64,000 nt of DNA, from assembly GCA_027488255.1 (NCBI GenBank), contig JAIYBZ010000035.1, positions 1 through 64,000 on the forward strand, in the 5' to 3' direction. The DNA comes from Comamonadaceae bacterium. GTDB taxonomy: Bacteria; Pseudomonadota; Gammaproteobacteria; Burkholderiales; Burkholderiaceae_C. This document shows positions 7,942-16,549 of the stretch, in pieces; positions within the stretch are counted from its first letter, which is position 1, and the number at the start of each line of letters is the position of its first letter. The translations under genes were made by a program, and so were the position numbers. The notes under the pieces are model-generated. The model was not told the DNA's origin. It was given only the letters and a program-made list of their open reading frames with translations, and ran no database searches.

Positions 7942-9264
7942 TCAGTTCACCAACACCGCGCCCGAGGTCTTGTGGCTGGCGGTGTCCACCAGCACCAGCG
8001 CGCCGAGGGTACGTGAGCGGGCAAAAGGCAGGGTGACCAGCGGCTCTTGCAGGGCCAGCGTGACGTGGCCGATGGCGTTGGGCGGCAGCTCGGTGGCCTC
8101 CACCTCGGCCAAGGTGTTCACATCCAGGCGGTGCACTACGCGCTGCACCTTCACTTTCACCCAACGGTGGCCGTGCAAGGCCCAATACAGGCGGCCCGCA
8201 ATCAAGGGCTCGTCGTCCATCCAGGCGATGGTGGTGCTCAGCTGGCGCTGGCCTTCGGGCGCGCCCAAAGATTCTGATTTATCGGCCAACAACCAGTCAC
8301 CGCGAGAAACGTCCACCTCGCGGTCGAGCACCAGCCCGGCGCTGTGGCCGGCGGCTTTGTTTTGGGGTTGGCGGGTGGCCGACAGCACTTGCGAGACCAC
8401 CGCCGTTTGGCCGCTCGGAAACACTTGGACCGTCTGGCCCGGCTCCACGCTGCCCGTGGCCACGCGGCCCCAAAACACCCGGCGACCTTGGGTGGTGACG
8501 CTGGAGTCATGAAACTTTTCAACCCATTGCACCGGAAAGCTGAAGGCCACATCGGTCTCGGCGGGCGTGACCGGCAGGTCTTCCAAAATGCTCAGCAGGC
8601 TGGGCCCGGTGTAACCGCACCAGTCGGCTTGGTCATTGTTTTCGGTGGTCACCACATTCCAGCCCTTCAGGGCAGACACCGGCACCATCGCGGCCACCCG
8701 GATGCCCGCTTCTTGGGCAAACTTTTCCAGCGCACCTGCGATGTTTTTGAAGGCCACTGCCGCGTCGGCCACCGCATCGAGCTTGTTGATGGCGAACACG
8801 ATCGAGGGCACGCGCAACAAATTGACCAGCAGCGAGTGGCGGCGGGTTTGTGGCAACAGTTGCAAATCGGGGGTGGCCCAGTCGAGTTTGATCGCGTCAA
8901 CCAGCACCACGGCGGCGTCGGCACTCGAGGCGGCGGTCACCATGTTGCGGGTGTACTGCTCGTGGCCAGGCGCATCGCCAATGATAAATTTGCGCGCTTC
9001 GGTGTTGAAGTAGCGGTAGGCCACGTCGATGGTGATGCCCTGTTCGCGCTCGGCGCTCAAGCCGTCGGTGAGCAAGGCCAAGTCGGTCTCGCCCGAGCGC
9101 TGCACGCCAGCCAGGTGGTCTTGCAGCACGGCTTTGGTGTCGACCAAGAGGCGGCCAATCAGGGTGCTTTTGCCATCGTCCACCGAGCCGCAGGTGATGA
9201 AGCGCAAGGCGGTTTGCGTGTTGCTGTCTGAAGCCTTGGCGGAGAAAAGTTGTGCGTTGTGCAT
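7942..9264 (-). CDS. cysN: Sulfate adenylyltransferase subunit 1 (GTPase) CysN
   Basis: CysN is the GTPase subunit of ATP sulfurylase. It couples GTP hydrolysis to APS formation by CysD. G motifs are visible: GSVDDGKSTL (G1), DAPGHEQY (G3) and NKLD (G4), followed by EF-Tu-like beta-barrel domains. With 440 residues it ends without an APS-kinase domain, so it is CysN alone and not the CysNC fusion. The ATG at 9264 lies 16 nt after the cysD stop. The missing APS kinase fits the APS-type reductase encoded by cysH in the same cluster. Confidence 0.95.
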   Translation of the reverse strand: MHNAQLFSAKASDSNTQTALRFITCGSVDDGKSTLIGRLLVDTKAVLQDHLAGVQRSGETDLALLTDGLSAEREQGITIDVAYRYFNTEARKFIIGDAPGHEQYTRNMVTAASSADAAVVLVDAIKLDWATPDLQLLPQTRRHSLLVNLLRVPSIVFAINKLDAVADAAVAFKNIAGALEKFAQEAGIRVAAMVPVSALKGWNVVTTENNDQADWCGYTGPSLLSILEDLPVTPAETDVAFSFPVQWVEKFHDSSVTTQGRRVFWGRVATGSVEPGQTVQVFPSGQTAVVSQVLSATRQPQNKAAGHSAGLVLDREVDVSRGDWLLADKSESLGAPEGQRQLSTTIAWMDDEPLIAGRLYWALHGHRWVKVKVQRVVHRLDVNTLAEVEATELPPNAIGHVTLALQEPLVTLPFARSRTLGALVLVDTASHKTSGAVLVN

Positions 9265-9280
9265 GTGGTGTGTTCCCTGA

Positions 9281-10231
9281 TCAGAAATAGCCGTCTTTTT
9301 TGCGCTTTTCCATGGACGCCTCAGAGGTCTTGTCGTCCATGCGGGTCGCACCGCGCTCGCTCACATCGGCCGCCAAAGTCTCGATCACGATTTGCTCGGG
9401 CGTGGCCGCATCGCTCTCGACCGGGCAGGTGCAAGTGATGTCGCCCACGGTGCGAAAACGCACATCGCGCACCTCCACTTTTTCACCCTCTTTGGGCGGT
9501 GTCAACTCGGTCACCGGCACCAACAGGCCCCGGCGGTCCACCACCTCGCGCTTGTGGGTGTAGTAGATCGAGGGCAGGGCGATTTTTTCGCGGGCGATGT
9601 ATTGCCACACGTCCAGCTCGGTCCAGTTGCTGATGGGAAACACGCGAAAGTGCTCACCCGGTTGCAAACGGGTGTTGAACAGCGTCCACAACTCAGGGCG
9701 CTGCGCCTTGGGTTGCCACTGGCCAAAGCTGTCGCGGTGACTGAAGATGCGCTCTTTGGCGCGGGCTTTTTCTTCGTCGCGGCGGGCCCCACCAATCAGC
9801 GCGTCAAAGCGAAACTCTTCAATCGCCTCCAACAGCGTGACCGACTGGTGCACGTTGCGGCTTTCACCCGGATGCGCCAGGCGCACAGTGCCTTTTTTCA
9901 TGGAATCTTCCACGCTGCGCACGATCAGTTCAGCGCCCAACTCTTGGGCACGCGAATCGCGGAAATCGGTCACTTCTTTGAAGTTGTGGCCGGTGTCGAT
10001 CATCAAAAGCGGGTAAGGGATACGGCCGCTCCCGGAGGGGCTGGTTTTTCCGCCAAAAGCTTTTTCGGCGCACTTGAGCATGACCAAAGAATCTTTGCCC
10101 CCGGAAAACAAAAGGGCAGGGCGTTCGAAAGCGGCGGCGACTTCACGCAGGATGAAGATGGTTTCTTCTTCCAGCGCATCCAGGTGGCTGTTGCTCAGGG
10201 TGTGCAACTCGGTTTGTGTCATGGCGTTCAT
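9281..10231 (-). CDS. cysD: Sulfate adenylyltransferase subunit 2 CysD
   Basis: The catalytic ATP-sulfurylase subunit of 316 residues, from the PAPS-reductase/N-type ATP pyrophosphatase family. The PP-loop is LLFSGGKDSLVMLK near residue 40. Other family signatures are LLMIDTGHNFKEVTDFRD, FDALIGGARRDEEKARAKER, FRVFPISNWTELDVWQYI and the C-terminal MEKRKKDGYF. The ATG at 10231 fits. A second ATG three codons later is also possible. It works as a heterodimer with CysN, encoded directly downstream. Confidence 0.96.
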   Translation of the reverse strand: MNAMTQTELHTLSNSHLDALEEETIFILREVAAAFERPALLFSGGKDSLVMLKCAEKAFGGKTSPSGSGRIPYPLLMIDTGHNFKEVTDFRDSRAQELGAELIVRSVEDSMKKGTVRLAHPGESRNVHQSVTLLEAIEEFRFDALIGGARRDEEKARAKERIFSHRDSFGQWQPKAQRPELWTLFNTRLQPGEHFRVFPISNWTELDVWQYIAREKIALPSIYYTHKREVVDRRGLLVPVTELTPPKEGEKVEVRDVRFRTVGDITCTCPVESDAATPEQIVIETLAADVSERGATRMDDKTSEASMEKRKKDGYF

Positions 10232-10387
10232 GTTTTTTTACTCTTCAAATTCGGGCAAGTCGTCTTCAAAAATGGCCAAAGCCGGCTGAAGTGGTGTGTG
10301 GCGGGTGCGGGGGTGCAGGGGGTGACGATGTGTGGCGCACAGCGACTTCTGAGGAGCCCACTGTGCCCACGTGCCCGGCACACACCT

Positions 10388-10422
10388 AGCCCCACACATC
10401 AAGCCCCACACATCAAGCCACA
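10388..10422. repeat. Short period-7/14 repeat between cysD and cysH
   Basis: The 14-base unit AGCCCCACACATCA occurs twice in tandem, followed by AGCCACA. The pattern reads as alternating heptamers. It lies in the 195-nt spacer between cysH and cysD. No clear promoter, terminator or small gene was found in the rest of that spacer. Confidence 0.7.
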
Positions 10423-10426
10423 AAAA

Positions 10427-11194
10427 TCATTTCTTGACGTGCAAGCCGCACTCCTTGGCTGCTTCGTTTTCCCACCACCAGCGGCCGGCGCGAAACTCCT
10501 CGCCCAAGCTGATGGCGCGGGTGCAGGGCGCGCAGCCGATGCTGGGGAAAAACTGGTCGTGCAGCGGGTTGTAGTCCACTCCGTTTTCAGCGATGTAGTG
10601 CCACACATCGCCCCAAGTCCAGCGCGCGAGGGGGTTGAACTTGTAGAGGTTTTTGCTGGCCACATCGCTCTCGTCGATGAGGGGCACATGGGCACGGGCG
10701 TTGGATTGTTCTTGGCGCAAACCGGTGATCCAGCCGCGCTGGCCTTGCAGGGCGCGGTTCAGGGGCTCGAGTTTGCGCACTTGGCAGCAGGCTTTGCGCA
10801 TCTCGATGCTTTGGTACATCGCGTCTTGGCCACGCTCGCGCACGAACGCCATGACCGAGCTTTGAACGGGATGAAACACCTGAATGGGCGCTTGCGATTG
10901 CGCTTGCGTGCGCTCAAGCAAGGCCAAAGTCTCGGTGTGCAAAGCCCCGGTTTCGAGCACAAACACCGGCAAATTGAGCTGCATGCCGTTGATCAGGTGG
11001 GTGATCACCACATCTTCGGCCCCCAAACTCGAAGCCTGGGTGACGGGCAAAAACTCGGTCGCAGCGCGTTGCAGCAAGGTCTGTGTTTCGAGCAGCTTGA
11101 CGGCAAAGTCTGGGCTGGCTTTGGCGTGCAACTCGGTGGCTTTGGCCTGGGCTTGGGCTCGGGTGTGGTGCTGCGCGATCAAACTGGAGGACAT
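10427..11194 (-). CDS. cysH: Adenylylsulfate (APS) reductase, CysH family, [4Fe-4S] type
   Basis: Reduces activated sulfate to sulfite in the cytoplasm. The 255-residue protein has the cysteine pairs C136-C137 and C221-x2-C224, which bind a [4Fe-4S] cluster. This marks the APS-reducing type rather than the PAPS-reducing enterobacterial type. The catalytic cysteine is C249 in KECGLH near the C-terminus. FVLETGALHTET and the RWTWGDVWHYI segment match the family. Its ATG overlaps the stop of the DUF934 gene as ATGA, which indicates translational coupling. The APS preference agrees with the lack of a CysC domain here. Confidence 0.94.
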   Translation of the reverse strand: MSSSLIAQHHTRAQAQAKATELHAKASPDFAVKLLETQTLLQRAATEFLPVTQASSLGAEDVVITHLINGMQLNLPVFVLETGALHTETLALLERTQAQSQAPIQVFHPVQSSVMAFVRERGQDAMYQSIEMRKACCQVRKLEPLNRALQGQRGWITGLRQEQSNARAHVPLIDESDVASKNLYKFNPLARWTWGDVWHYIAENGVDYNPLHDQFFPSIGCAPCTRAISLGEEFRAGRWWWENEAAKECGLHVKK

Positions 11195-11571
11195 CAGGCC
11201 ACCTTGGCAAAGTGCGGCGCCGTGACCACGGCCGAGCCTTGGTAAAAACCGGCATAGCGGTCCAGCTGGCGCTGCGCGGCGCTGGCGTCCACGCCGTCTT
11301 TCAAAACGGCCACATCAAAGCCAGTGCGCTGCATCTGCACCAGTTGGTCGATCAGCACATCGCCGGTGGCGCGCAGCTCGCCTGCAAAACGCAAACGGCG
11401 GCGCAACAAAAAGGCTTGGCTGTAAGCGCGGCCATCGGTGAAGGCCGGAAATTGCAGGTCGATGCGGGTGATGCCTTGCAGGTCGAGGGTGCGCGGGTCC
11501 ACATCGTTGGCCAGGTTCAGCACGCCATCGGAGGGGCTGGCTTGGTGTTCTTGTGAGGAGATGATGTTCAT
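11194..11571 (-). CDS. DUF934 family protein of sulfite reduction clusters
   Basis: A 125-residue cytoplasmic protein of the DUF934 family, regularly found between cysI and cysH in proteobacteria. Its function is not firmly known. A role supporting sulfite reductase is inferred from context. Visible landmarks are RIDLQFPAFTDGRAYSQAFLLRRR and GELRATGDVLIDQLVQMQRTGFD (each quoted in part by the family pattern), and a C-terminal segment with a YAGFYQGS turn. The ATG at 11571 is 28 nt after the cysI stop. A longer upstream frame would overlap cysI and has Pro-rich non-family sequence, so it was discarded. Confidence 0.85.
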   Translation of the reverse strand: MNIISSQEHQASPSDGVLNLANDVDPRTLDLQGITRIDLQFPAFTDGRAYSQAFLLRRRLRFAGELRATGDVLIDQLVQMQRTGFDVAVLKDGVDASAAQRQLDRYAGFYQGSAVVTAPHFAKVA

Positions 11572-11599
11572 TTTTTTCTCGCGGTGCTGGGCCGGGCGC

Positions 11600-13411
11600 T
11601 CAAACGGTTTCGGCGTCTGTGGCGGGGTGGCGGGCGGCGTTGGCAGCGGCCTTGAAGGGGTCGTGGCCGACGCGTTGCAAGGTTTCAATGAAGGCTTCTT
11701 GTTTGCCTTGGCCGGTGCTCACACGCAGTTGTTTGTAGGTGTCCAAAATGGCCTCGATCACATCGGGCACTTCAAACGACGAGAACGACGGGCCGACCAC
11801 TTTGCCGGGTGTGGCCGCGCCGGACAGGGCTTTGCCGTCCGAGCCGCCCAGCGTCACCTGGTACCACTCCTTGCCGTCTTTGTCCACGCCCAAGATGCCG
11901 ATGTGGCCCGAGTGGTGGTGACCGCAAGAGTTGATGCATCCGCTGATGTGAAAGTCGATGTGGCCCAAGTCTTCCAGTTCATCCAGGTCTTGGTAACGCT
12001 CGGTGATGGCGCTGGCGGTGGGGATAGAGCGCGCATTGGCCAGCGCGCAATAGTCGCCGCCGGGGCAGGCGATCATGTCGGTCAGCAAGCCGATGTTGGG
12101 GTCGGCCACGCCTAAGGCTTTGGCCTCGAGCCAGAGGGCGTGCAGTTGGTCGATGCGCACCCAAGGCAACAACAGGTTTTGCGTGTGCGAGACCCGCGCT
12201 TCGCCGGCGGAGTATTTCTCCACCAAGGCCGCTGCGGCATCAAGCTGATCGGCCGTGGCATCGCCCGGCGCATAGCCTGGCCGCTTGAATGAGAGCGACA
12301 CCGCGCGCAACTGCGGGTTGCGATGCGGGCGCACATTGCGCGCCAACCAGCGCGCAAAGGCCGGTGTTTTGGCTGTTTCGATGCTGAGCGCGGCTTCCGC
12401 TTGGCTGAGCCACAGGTCGGTCGAAGGCGGCAAGGCAAGGTCGGGGTCGACAAAGCCAGCTTTGACGCGGTCGAGCTCGGCTTGCGGCAGGGTGTGCAGG
12501 CCGCCATCGCGCTCGACGATTTCGCGGAACTCGGTCTCCACTTCGTCAAAGTATTTCTGGCCCTCGGCCTTGACCAAAATCTTGATGCGGGCTTTGTATT
12601 TGTTGTCGCGGCGGCCCCAGCGGTTGTACACACGCACCACGGCCTCGAGGTAATTCATGATGTGCTGCCACGGCAAAAACTCGCGAATCACCACGCCGTT
12701 GACGGGCGTGCGGCCCATGCCACCGCCCACCAACACCTTGAAGCCCACCTCGCCTGCGGCGTTTTTGATCACCTGCAGGCCCACGTCATGCCAGCCGATG
12801 GCCGCGCGGTCTTCGGTGGCGCCGGTGATGGCGATTTTGAATTTGCGCGGCAAGTGCGCGAACTCGGGGTGCAAAGTGCTCCACTGGCGAATCAACTCGG
12901 CATAGGGTCGGGGGTCGACCACTTCGTCCACCGCAATGCCGGCCAACTCGTCGGTAGTGGTGTTGCGAATGCAGTTGCCGCTGGTCTGAATGCCGTGCAT
13001 GTTGACGGTGGCCAGCAGGTCCATTACATCGGCCGATTGGGCCAGCGGGATCCAGTTGAACTGCACGTTTTGGCGGGTCGTGAAGTGACCGTAATTGGTT
13101 GTCAGCTTGGGCGCCAAGCCCGGCAGTTTGTCTTGCGTGGCTTGGGCTTCGGCCAGCAGCGTGGCGTCGGGGGTGTCGTATTCGCGGGCAATTTTGGCCA
13201 ACACTTTGAGCTGCGCGGCATTGATCTCGCCATAAGGCACGGCCACGCGCAACATGGGGGCGTAACGCTGGACATACCAGCCGTTTTGCAGACGCAGGGG
13301 CCGAAACTGGTCGTCGGTCAGTTGACCGGCTTGCCAGCGCTCGAGTTGGTCGCGGTGCTCAGCGGCGCGGGCGCGCAAGAAAGCTTTGTCAAATTCGGTG
13401 TATTGGTACAT
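11600..13411 (-). CDS. cysI: Sulfite reductase hemoprotein (CysI/NirA-like)
   Basis: A 603-residue siroheme/[4Fe-4S] reductase that takes sulfite to sulfide with six electrons. It has duplicated ferredoxin-like half-domains. The cluster-binding cysteines lie in CPGGDYCALANAR (C-x5-C) and SGCINSCGHHHSGHIG (C-x3-C). The substrate-site region NVQFNWIPLAQ and the TSGNCIRNTTTDE segment fit the family. It is the first gene of the leftward sulfur operon. No cysJ or cysG is in the window. The electron donor is therefore likely ferredoxin (FdxA plus the type-2 reductase nearby), which is an inference. Confidence 0.93.
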   Translation of the reverse strand: MYQYTEFDKAFLRARAAEHRDQLERWQAGQLTDDQFRPLRLQNGWYVQRYAPMLRVAVPYGEINAAQLKVLAKIAREYDTPDATLLAEAQATQDKLPGLAPKLTTNYGHFTTRQNVQFNWIPLAQSADVMDLLATVNMHGIQTSGNCIRNTTTDELAGIAVDEVVDPRPYAELIRQWSTLHPEFAHLPRKFKIAITGATEDRAAIGWHDVGLQVIKNAAGEVGFKVLVGGGMGRTPVNGVVIREFLPWQHIMNYLEAVVRVYNRWGRRDNKYKARIKILVKAEGQKYFDEVETEFREIVERDGGLHTLPQAELDRVKAGFVDPDLALPPSTDLWLSQAEAALSIETAKTPAFARWLARNVRPHRNPQLRAVSLSFKRPGYAPGDATADQLDAAAALVEKYSAGEARVSHTQNLLLPWVRIDQLHALWLEAKALGVADPNIGLLTDMIACPGGDYCALANARSIPTASAITERYQDLDELEDLGHIDFHISGCINSCGHHHSGHIGILGVDKDGKEWYQVTLGGSDGKALSGAATPGKVVGPSFSSFEVPDVIEAILDTYKQLRVSTGQGKQEAFIETLQRVGHDPFKAAANAARHPATDAETV

Positions 13412-13619
13412 GAAAGGTCTGCTTCAGATCAAAACCGGGGGTGCCGGCATGCGGGGGACTGTAATGGCTCTTTATGCCAATACAAACGATTAATTAGTTG
13501 TTGATATATTCTTTTCGCTTATATCGGCGGGAGGCGTATGGCCCAATGTCCCACATGAGACAGTGATTTGTGGGGCTGTTACAGTCACGGCTCTCGCTCT
13601 TAACCCTTGGAAAATTAAC
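13412..13619. promoter_or_regulatory. Divergent promoter region of cysI and a substrate-binding protein gene
   Basis: This 208-nt spacer separates divergent genes. Its middle (about 13470-13535) is A/T-rich compared with the flanks and should contain both promoters. A CysB site is expected for the cysI side. I could not identify one with confidence. A weak ribosome site (GGAAA) precedes the rightward ATG. Confidence 0.45.
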
Positions 13620-14819
13620 ATGATTCGCCTCATTTCCGCAGGCCTGCTGGGGGCCATGACCTTGGCTCCAGCTTGGGCCCAGACCCCCATCAAGATCGGT
13701 GAGATCAACAGTTATTCGGCCATTCCCCAGTTCACCCAGCCCTACAAGCAAGGCTGGCAGTTGGCGGTGGAAGAGATCAATGCGCAGGGCGGTTTGCTCG
13801 GTCGCAAGGTCGAGGTGATCGCGCGGGACGATGCGGGCAAGCCCGAAGAGGCTTTGCGCCACGCCATCGAGTTGACCTCGAAGGAAAAAGTCGATGTGCT
13901 GGCGGGGGGCTTTTTGTCCAACATCGGCTTGGCCTTGGCCGACCATGCGCAGAAAAGCAAGCGCCTGTTTGTCGCCAGTGAGCCTTTGACCGATGCCATC
14001 GTGTGGGACAAAGGCAACCGTTACACCTTCCGCCTGCGCCCCAGCACCTACATGCAGTCGGCCATGTTGGTCGAAGAGGCCGCCAAATTGCCGGCCAAGC
14101 GCTGGGCCACCATCGCGCCCAACTACGAGTACGGCCAAAGCGCGGTGGCCAGCTTCAAAGAGTTGCTCAAAGCCAAGCGCCCCGATGTCGAGTTTGTCAG
14201 TGAGCAGTGGCCCGCGCAGGGCAAGATTGACGCGGGAAGCACGCTGACCGCGACCATGGCCAGCAAACCCGATGCGATTTTTAACGTGACCTTTGGCGCC
14301 GACTTGGCCAAGCTGGTGCGCGAAGGCAACCAGCGCCATGTGTTCCCCAAAACCCCGGTGGTGTCGCTGTTGTCGGGTGAGCCCGAGTATTTGGAAGTGC
14401 TGAAAGATGAAACGCCCAAGGGCTGGATCGTCACCGGCTACCCCTGGGACCAGCTGGACAACAAAGAGCACGCCAGCTTTGCCGCCAACTATTACAAAAA
14501 GTTCAACGAAAACCCCAAGGTCGGCTCGGTGGTGGGCTATGCCACCATGCAAGCGATTTTTGCGGCCATCAAAAAAGCCAACTCCACCGACAACGAAAAG
14601 TTGGTGGTGGCGCTGCGCGGCTTGAAGTTCAGCACCCCGTTTGGGCCTGCTGAGTTCCGTGCCCTTGACCAACAGTCCACCATGGGCGCCTATGTGGGCA
14701 AACTCGATTTGCGCGGCGGCAAAGGCACCATGGTGCAGTGGCGCTATGCCGATGGCAAAAACTACCAGCCGACCGATGCGTATGTGAAGGCGCGCCGCCC
14801 CGCTGACGCCATGAAGTGA
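13620..14819 (+). CDS. ABC transporter periplasmic substrate-binding protein (LivK-like)
   Basis: A 399-residue periplasmic binding protein of the branched-chain amino acid type (Peripla_BP_6). A signal peptide is clear, with hydrophobic LISAGLLGAMTL and a cleavage site after APAWA before QTPIKIG. The mature chain starts with IKIGEINSYSAIPQF and contains the family's EEINAQGGLLGRKVEVIARD segment. No permease or ATPase genes adjoin it, so it is an orphan that must share a transporter encoded elsewhere, or act as a sensor. The ligand cannot be told from sequence. Confidence 0.88.
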   Translation: MIRLISAGLLGAMTLAPAWAQTPIKIGEINSYSAIPQFTQPYKQGWQLAVEEINAQGGLLGRKVEVIARDDAGKPEEALRHAIELTSKEKVDVLAGGFLSNIGLALADHAQKSKRLFVASEPLTDAIVWDKGNRYTFRLRPSTYMQSAMLVEEAAKLPAKRWATIAPNYEYGQSAVASFKELLKAKRPDVEFVSEQWPAQGKIDAGSTLTATMASKPDAIFNVTFGADLAKLVREGNQRHVFPKTPVVSLLSGEPEYLEVLKDETPKGWIVTGYPWDQLDNKEHASFAANYYKKFNENPKVGSVVGYATMQAIFAAIKKANSTDNEKLVVALRGLKFSTPFGPAEFRALDQQSTMGAYVGKLDLRGGKGTMVQWRYADGKNYQPTDAYVKARRPADAMK

Positions 14820-14858
14820 GCCGGGTCAGGCTAACTAAAAACCCAGTTCACGCCACCT

Positions 14859-16463
14859 TCAAGCCAGATTGACGCCCCATTGGTCAGGCTGGCTGTTGGC
14901 CCAAAACTCGGCAAAGGGGCTGGGCAAGGGCGAGTCACTGGCCATCTCGGGCAGCAATTGCCCGGGGCTCAAGGTGTCGATCACACTGGACAGCGGCCGC
15001 GCTTGGCCTTGCCCGTTGCGCACCATCAGGTGTTCTGGCGTGATGGCGTTGGGGCTGCTCAGCCCGGCTGCTCCGATCAAGTCGGCCAAAGCGTGCAGGG
15101 TGTTGGCATGAAAGTAAAACACCCGCTCGGCTTTGTCGGTGACCACTATGGCGCGCTGGCGCACCGGGTCTTGCGTGGCCACGCCCGTGGGGCAATGGTC
15201 GGTGTGGCAAGTGCGTGACTGAATGCAGCCCAACGCAAACATAAAGCCGCGACCCGAGTTGCACCAGTCGGCGCCCAGCGCCAAGCACCGCGCGATGTCA
15301 AAGGCCGAGATCACTTTGCCCGAAGCCCCAATTTTGATGCGGTGGCGCAAACCGGCACCGACCAAACTGTTGTGCACCAGGCGCAGGCCGTCGCGCAAAG
15401 GCATGCCCACATGGTCGGCAAACTCAATGGGCGCTGCCCCCGTGCCGCCTTCGGCCCCATCGACCACCACAAAGTCGGGGGTTTGACCGGTTTGCAACAT
15501 GGCTTTGACCAGCGAGAACCACTCGGCGGGATGGCCCACGCACAACTTGATGCCCACCGGTTTGCCACCGGACAAGCGGCGCAACTGGGCCACAAACCCC
15601 AGCAATTCCACCGGGCTTGAAAACGCCGAGTGGCGGGCTGGGGAGACGCAGTCTTGGCCCATCAAAACGCCACGGGCTTCGGCAATTTCGGCACTCACTT
15701 TGGCCTTGGGCAAGACCCCGCCATGGCCGGGTTTGGCGCCTTGGGACAGCTTGACCTCGATCATCTTGACCTGGGGCGATTTGGCTTGCAGCGCAAAGTG
15801 TTCGGGATCGAAGTGGCCGTCGGGCGTGCGGCAGCCAAAGTAACCCGAAGCAATTTGCCAGATCAGGTCGCCCCCGTGCTCGCGGTGGTGCACCGAGATG
15901 CTGCCTTCGCCGGTGTCGTGGGCAAATCGGCCCAGCGCCGCGCCGCGGTTGAGGGCTTTGATGGCGTTGGGCGAGAGGGCGCCAAAGCTCATGCCGGAAA
16001 TGTTGAACAAAGACAAATCGCAGGGTTGGCTGCACTGCTCAGCGCCCACCACGATGCGGAAGGTCGCGGGGTCAGGTTGCACCGGTTGCATCGAGTGCGC
16101 TAACCACTCGGTGTTGGACTGGTACATGTCTTTGATGCTGCCAAATCCGCGTTTGTCGTTTTCTACTTTCGAGCGGGCGTAAACCATGGCGCGTTGGTTG
16201 CGCGAGAAGGGCAATTTCTCTTCGTCGTCCTCCAAAAAGTACTGGCGCAACTCGGGCCGGATGTATTCAAGGCCATAACGCAAACGCCCCGTCAGTGGGT
16301 AGTTGCGGCGCACGGCCTGCTTGGTTTGGGTGTAGTCGCGCCAGCCCAGCGCAAACAACACAGCAAAAGTGGCGCTGGCCCAAACCGAAAAGGGCCAAGC
16401 CACCAAGGCCGCGGGGGCCGTGACCAACCAAGGCAGGTAGCGCGTAAACGATTGACGGGCCAT
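14859..16463 (-). CDS. FMN-binding glutamate-synthase-family protein (GltB central-domain-like)
   Basis: A 534-residue protein related to the FMN domain of glutamate synthase. It has one hydrophobic segment pair at the N-terminus (YLPWLVTAPAALVAW onward), so it is probably membrane-anchored. Signatures are ISGMSFGALSPNAIKALNRG, GAKPGHGGVLPKAKVS, VDGAEGGTGAAP and the cysteine motif CIQSRTCHTDHCPTG for a [3Fe-4S] cluster. It lacks the amidotransferase and GXGXG domains of true GltB. Its reaction is not known. The ATG at 16463 is chosen because GGAGAG lies 8 nt upstream. Confidence 0.87.
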   Translation of the reverse strand: MARQSFTRYLPWLVTAPAALVAWPFSVWASATFAVLFALGWRDYTQTKQAVRRNYPLTGRLRYGLEYIRPELRQYFLEDDEEKLPFSRNQRAMVYARSKVENDKRGFGSIKDMYQSNTEWLAHSMQPVQPDPATFRIVVGAEQCSQPCDLSLFNISGMSFGALSPNAIKALNRGAALGRFAHDTGEGSISVHHREHGGDLIWQIASGYFGCRTPDGHFDPEHFALQAKSPQVKMIEVKLSQGAKPGHGGVLPKAKVSAEIAEARGVLMGQDCVSPARHSAFSSPVELLGFVAQLRRLSGGKPVGIKLCVGHPAEWFSLVKAMLQTGQTPDFVVVDGAEGGTGAAPIEFADHVGMPLRDGLRLVHNSLVGAGLRHRIKIGASGKVISAFDIARCLALGADWCNSGRGFMFALGCIQSRTCHTDHCPTGVATQDPVRQRAIVVTDKAERVFYFHANTLHALADLIGAAGLSSPNAITPEHLMVRNGQGQARPLSSVIDTLSPGQLLPEMASDSPLPSPFAEFWANSQPDQWGVNLA

Positions 16464-16549
16464 CAAGTGCTCTCCATGACTAACTGACAACAGGCGCCGA
16501 CAGAGCGGTCGACCACACCATCGTAGATGAATTTATTGAATTTGTGACT

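Noticed and set aside
7942-9264. CysNC bifunctional fusion
   Set aside because: The protein ends after about 440 residues, straight after the EF-Tu-like domains, with no APS-kinase P-loop.
9392-11245. A 617-codon open frame on the plus strand opposite cysD and cysH
   Set aside because: It is the mirror frame of high-GC genes with clear family motifs on the minus strand. Its product is rich in His, Gln, Arg and Ala with no recognisable fold.
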